From assembly GCF_010389155.1 (NCBI RefSeq), contig NC_057762.1:8233513-8297512 (forward strand): 64,000 nt of DNA, read 5' to 3'. Below are positions 60,301 through 64,000 of the stretch, one piece after another. Every line of letters starts with the position of its first letter. Position 1 is the stretch's first letter. The stretch comes from Erigeron canadensis (lineage: Eukaryota > Streptophyta > Magnoliopsida > Asterales > Asteraceae). The notes below the pieces were generated by a model, which was not told where the DNA came from, did not search any database, and saw only the letters and a program-made list of their open reading frames with translations. Both the position numbers and the translations under genes were made by a program.

Positions 60301-60540
60301 GTTATGTCATCAATATTAGGAGACGACAAAGACTGTGAGAAATTATGATCTAGTTCTAACTTATACAACAATCCATTCAAGAAACTACAACCTAGGAATT
60401 CATTATTATGAGTAATGGCAATCTTGTCGTAACCATGAATTATTACACAACTTTCAAGGTCTTAGACTAGAGAAATAGATACAAGGTTCCAAGAAATTCT
60501 CGGTACACATAAAGTATCCACTAGTCTAATAGACTTTTAA
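57311..60540 (-). pseudogene. Decayed Ty1/copia polyprotein region
   Basis: On the minus strand, from right to left, the order is GAG-pre-integrase (60520-60200, with LWHKHFGHIS-type residues), integrase (about 60000-59700, with VRSDRG.EYYG-type residues), reverse transcriptase (about 59000-58600, with a LVAKGFTQKEGIDYQKTF-like stretch and CKL..IYGLKQ-like residues) and RNase H-like sequence (to about 57600). This is the copia order. Stops and frameshifts are everywhere, so no long frame remains. The element is cut off near 60540 by the gypsy-type element, and its gag and 5' LTR are not in the window. Confidence 0.8.
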
Positions 60541-60551
60541 GTATTTATATG

Positions 60552-62045
60552 TGATATGTCCATTTATATGCATATTCCCATATCGTTTCTAAGTCGTTTT
60601 AAGCCTAATTATGTGTAAATTATATGTATATTCGATGCTTTAATGGTGTTGTTAGTGATTTCAGGCTTAGAACAGGTAAAATGGTTAGAAATAGCTTTTG
60701 GGAGACTAGAAGATGCATTAGTATGATTCGTGGACGCATACGAGTGAAGATGGAATGAAAACTACAAGTTTTGGCTAAAAATAGGTCAGGTGCGTCGCAC
60801 CATGTGAAGTGGTGCGGAGCATTTTCTAATCAGAAACTTGGAAGCTGTTGGAAAGCAGGGAGGTGCGACGCACCAACCCTGTGGTGCGTCGCATATCAGG
60901 CAGAATTAATTTTGGTAACAAGGCCAGGTGTCGCACCTGAAGCTTGGTGCGTCGCACCTGTAGGTTGGTTTGTGAAGACCTTTTGCAAACTCTATAAGTA
61001 CAAGACCATAACCCTCCCATTCGACACACAATCACTTCTAGTCGATTTTAGGGTTCTTTGGGGCTATTCTCAACAGCTTTTTCGTCCATCAAGGTCTAAG
61101 GGCTGTTCGTGAGCTTCAAAGCATTCAGTTGTCGATTTTCTTAGCGTTTACTTGTTTTCTACACATTGGTACAATATGTTCTTCTATATTTTTACTCTTT
61201 GTGCTTTGTTTTTTATTATGAGTAGCTAAATAATTCGTCATCCACTGAGATGAAGTGATACATTGAATAATGGTTGCATAAATCTTTTGAATTCAAGTTG
61301 ATTTGATTTAACGTTGTGTCGTAATCTTAGGTTATTAATTCTTTGTTATTTAATTCTTAATTACGGATAGTTTTTGCATAATCTCAGTGGTAACTTAGGT
61401 TGTGTAGAAGTTATTTTGATTGCTTGGTTAGAAGCAATTGTTTCTATGACGGGTACGGTAGGAAGTAATTAATAGTTAATAAGGGTTAACGGGTTAATGA
61501 TTGGGTACAATCAATAGACACAATTGTTATCTAAATAACCAAAACAATTACTTGGCTAGGAAAGTTATGAAAGGCGTCTTGGGGTACCGGTCTTAGTAAT
61601 GGAACTAGTTAATTAAGGGAATTGAATAAAGTAACGAACTTGACGGGTACGGGGTGAGTCTTTGTTTAGTTCTCGGTTATAAAATCAACATAATTGAATT
61701 GGTACTTTAAATATATGCAACCTAAATAATGTGTATCATGGAGTCGAAGTGGATGATCTTCTCATCCTATTTGATTTAAAACAATTCTCTTTTCGATAAA
61801 TTCTATGGAATTTCTAACTCTTTCAATCAACTAACTTTCAATTTAAATCAAGATGACGTGGTGTCTTTAAAAACCAAACTCTTTCTAAATTACTTAAAAC
61901 TCGCTAGCTCTTATTAGTCTCCGTGGAACGAACCTTTACTTACTTTAATCTATATTGCATACGAACGGGTCCACTGCCCGATTATGTGTGGTATTCGATT
62001 CGGAGTATTTATAGGATTTTAATTTAACTAGATTTTCACACATCA
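60552..62045 (+). mobile_element. 5' LTR of an Athila/Tat-type gypsy element
   Basis: It begins TGATATGTC and ends CACACATCA, about 1.5 kb. It is followed after six bases by the primer-binding site. The same beginning recurs at 63899 near the window end. The LTR contains at least three copies of the palindromic word ggtgcgtcgcacc or variants (60789-60955). The plus-strand 113-codon frame at 60771-61112 inside the LTR lacks support and is probably not a gene. Confidence 0.75.
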
Positions 62046-62051
62046 AGTTTT

Positions 62052-62069
62052 TGGCGCTGCTACCGGGGA
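62052..62069 (+). promoter_or_regulatory. Primer-binding site, Athila/Tat type
   Basis: tggcgctgctaccgggga follows the LTR. Plant Athila and Tat/Ogre gypsy elements typically have tggcgccgttgccgggga at this place. It differs from that consensus at a few positions. Confidence 0.75.
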
Positions 62070-62265
62070 CTAATTTAAGAGCTTAAGTTTGAGATTTCGT
62101 AGTTGATCCTTTCTTGTACTCACGTGCAAGAGAGTTACTTGCTTTCTTAGATTAGTTTTATTTTAATATTTGTTTTTTGTTTTATTTTTGTTTAGTTTAA
62201 ATTTTCTTCCATCGGTGCTTTTCACGGGTTGTGCTAGTGTCTATTTTGCAGGATTGACATTACCA

Positions 62266-63576
62266 ATGGCATATCAAGTTTATGATTCGGAAGAAGAATA
62301 TCCTTATGAGCTTCGGAACTTTGAGCAGTTTGCTGATGAAACTTACGAGGAAGCTTGGTTAAGGATAAGAAAAATAGTTGAAAAGTTTGGAATGTACGGG
62401 CTTACCATTCGTCAAGTAGTTTCGGTATATTGTTGTGGGTTGGAAGAAGAAACAAGGGAAATACTTGGTGACGAATTCTTCTCGATGAATCCGGATGAGA
62501 TGTTTGACTATATGGAAAAATATGCTCAACCGGAAGAGGACGAAACAAGGGAAGATCATCAAATGCCGCCATCTGAATCACACGAGTTATTATCCATTAG
62601 CAATGAGCATGAGGATAACGTGGATGAGGAGCATGATTTTGAGACACACGAGATACCTTCCATGAGCGCTGAGGATTTTTATGACATTGTTTACATGAAG
62701 GAACTGCACGAGTCAAGCAATGAGCATGGAAGTGATCGTGTTGATGTGGAATTGGAGAAAAAAAGTGAAGTCGTTTGGGATGAAGGTGAATGGGAAGAAG
62801 AGCTTGAAATCATATGGGATGAAAAGATAGTGACTACTCCAACCATGGGAAGCAAGCTTATATCCACCATAAGGAATTTTTCACCCGTCAGTGAAGCTAA
62901 TAATGGAGATACGAGAGACGTCATTTGGGAGAAATCCAATGCCTTGCTTGAGGGTTTCTCACTTTTCAAGTTTAGACCACCCAACACTTTAAGTGTGGGG
63001 GAGTCTATGATTCCACCAAAGAGAGCCGAAGAGATTTTAATTCTCACTCATGCAAGAGTGCCAAAACCGCTAAATCTATTTAAGATGATCATGGCACGAA
63101 AGAAGGAGCCGGATAAGGATGCTAAGCTTCTTGAGGACACGAGTCAAGATCATTTGCAACCCAAGTCGGGTTATTCAGGGAGCTTTCTAACTTCTTCTGC
63201 TTTAAACAGTTTTAAATGCATTAGTATAGTTAGTTTAAGGGCTAGTAGTAATTATATGCACTACTTCTTATATTTAACGCTAGCTTCGGACCCCTTAGCT
63301 CCTGATCCTTTTGAATGGACGGATATAAGCCTTGACATGAATTACTTGAAGATTCCGTGCCATAACAAAAGTCTAGAAATTTTGTATGTTCGGATGAAAG
63401 GTTGGATTTTTAAGATGAATTTTGAAAAGAAAAAAAATGTCTTTAACATCTTAAAATGCAATTGTGACAAGGTAAAAGAAATGGTTTGGGTTATGGTTAA
63501 GATCAAATTCACATTCTATTCACCTTATTCGTGTAAACCGCCCGACACTTTAAGTGTGGGGGCGTTTAAGACCTAA
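62266..63576 (+). CDS. gag-like protein of a non-autonomous gypsy-type element
   Basis: The frame gives 436 residues from the ATG at 62266 (MAYQVYDSEEE). The upstream extension to 62170 is hydrophobic and lies in the untranslated leader, so I prefer the internal start. Residues about 18-90 contain FADETYEEAWLRIRKIVEKF, a GLTIRQVV.VYCCGL stretch and DEMFDYMEKYA. These resemble the core of Athila/Tat gag (retrotransposon gag domain). The rest is acidic and low-complexity, without a CCHC knuckle. Two segments repeat PP.TLSVG (near residues 240 and 428) and correspond to DNA words ctttaagtgtggggg. No protease, reverse transcriptase or integrase follows; after the stop comes tctcgggaggcaacccgtg and then the second LTR. 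The frame is intact, which may mean a recent insertion or selection on the protein. Confidence 0.8.
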   Translation: MAYQVYDSEEEYPYELRNFEQFADETYEEAWLRIRKIVEKFGMYGLTIRQVVSVYCCGLEEETREILGDEFFSMNPDEMFDYMEKYAQPEEDETREDHQMPPSESHELLSISNEHEDNVDEEHDFETHEIPSMSAEDFYDIVYMKELHESSNEHGSDRVDVELEKKSEVVWDEGEWEEELEIIWDEKIVTTPTMGSKLISTIRNFSPVSEANNGDTRDVIWEKSNALLEGFSLFKFRPPNTLSVGESMIPPKRAEEILILTHARVPKPLNLFKMIMARKKEPDKDAKLLEDTSQDHLQPKSGYSGSFLTSSALNSFKCISIVSLRASSNYMHYFLYLTLASDPLAPDPFEWTDISLDMNYLKIPCHNKSLEILYVRMKGWIFKMNFEKKKNVFNILKCNCDKVKEMVWVMVKIKFTFYSPYSCKPPDTLSVGAFKT

Positions 63577-63898
63577 CCATGGTGATTGTAGGATTGAGTC
63601 TAGCTAACGACTCCTTAATAAATTAAGCGCTTCTCGGGAGGCAACCCGTGTGTTTTTAATTTTAGTTTATTTCATTTGTTGTTCCTTATATTGAAAAAAC
63701 CCAAAAACATTTGAAAAATCGAAAAAACCAAAAAGATTTTTATTTTGTTAGTTTAGTTTTGTTTATTTTTTGGTTTTGTAGCTTTTTGTTGAGATGTGCA
63801 GGTTCCAAAGTGTCCAAAAGTGTTACGGTAAGTCATAACGAGCCAAGGTAAGTGCGAAAGGTAAGTTTGGCTAGTGGTGCGCCGCACCAGAAGGCAAG

Positions 63899-64000
63899 TG
63901 ATATGTCGTATTTTATACCCATTTCCCACGGTTTATATAGTTAAGTTAGCATGTTTAATGAGTCGTTTCGTATACATTTGTTGCGTTTATGGTATTTGTT
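63899..64000 (+). mobile_element. Start of second LTR, cut by window end
   Basis: tgatatgtcgtattttatac at 63899 resembles the start of the 5' LTR at 60552 (tgatatgtccatttatatgc), and both continue with similar words (ttccca, agtcg). An LTR-like palindrome ggtgcgccgcacc lies just before it (63876-63888). The similarity is moderate, so the two LTRs may be diverged or the element rearranged. Confidence 0.5.

Noticed and set aside
60771..61112. 113-codon ORF in the gypsy LTR
   Set aside because: It is within LTR sequence, overlaps palindromic repeats and resembles no known protein.

Overview
This is a plant nuclear window, AT-rich and gene-poor, built mostly from transposable elements and their decay products. 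Spliced genes with GT/AG introns, a YSL metal transporter, a class I TCP transcription factor, and Helitron, hAT, Harbinger, CACTA, MULE-like, SINE, LINE, copia and Athila/Tat-type sequences all point to a eudicot. Asteraceae is my guess from the general look of the repeats. It is inference, not proof.

Layout: 1-8.1 kb holds a minus-strand multi-exon gene of unknown function that has been tandemly duplicated inside itself (exons 7919 to 3643) and carries two breaks. 8.1-19 kb is intergenic, with small elements whose ends can often be read exactly: two copies of a 125-131 bp MITE, a MULE-like element, three mini-Helitrons, a 5'-truncated LINE-like insertion with a 14-bp target-site duplication (TSD), a SINE with a 12-bp TSD and a CACTA MITE. 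19.06-21.88 kb is an apparently intact seven-exon YSL gene (+). 22.8-30.3 kb is transposon-rich: a deletion-derivative Harbinger, a nearly complete Harbinger with a one-base frameshift in its transposase, a Harbinger MITE and hAT MITEs. 30.77-34.2 kb is a 3.4-kb element with long inverted ends around a C-depleted, hierarchically repeated array. 35.47-36.43 kb is an intact, intronless TCP20-like gene (+).

From the TCP 3' flank onward the window is a tandem segmental duplication: 36.64-40.6 kb recurs colinearly at 44.63-56.86 kb. The second copy is inflated about threefold by insertions (two hAT-type MITEs with exact 8-bp TSDs, a MULE-like element, and a 4.6-kb block with hAT-like ends). The TCP coding sequence is absent from the second copy. 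At that place lies a 1.5-kb near-perfect palindrome with arms of about 730 bp. The 4.6-kb block contains a decayed endogenous pararetrovirus segment in caulimovirid order: viroplasmin-like region, TATA box, then an initiator-tRNA-Met primer-binding site.

The right end is a nested retrotransposon cluster. A decayed minus-strand copia element (one LTR at 56868-57310) is interrupted near 60.54 kb by a plus-strand Athila/Tat-type element with a 1.5-kb LTR. That element encodes only a gag-like protein before its second LTR starts near the window edge, so it looks like a non-autonomous TR-GAG type element.

Only YSL and TCP look like intact host genes. Nothing suggests that they work in a common pathway. 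I found no convincing wholly new biological system. The most unusual objects are the 1.5-kb palindrome, the C-depleted repeat array in its MULE-like shell, and the internally duplicated gene.
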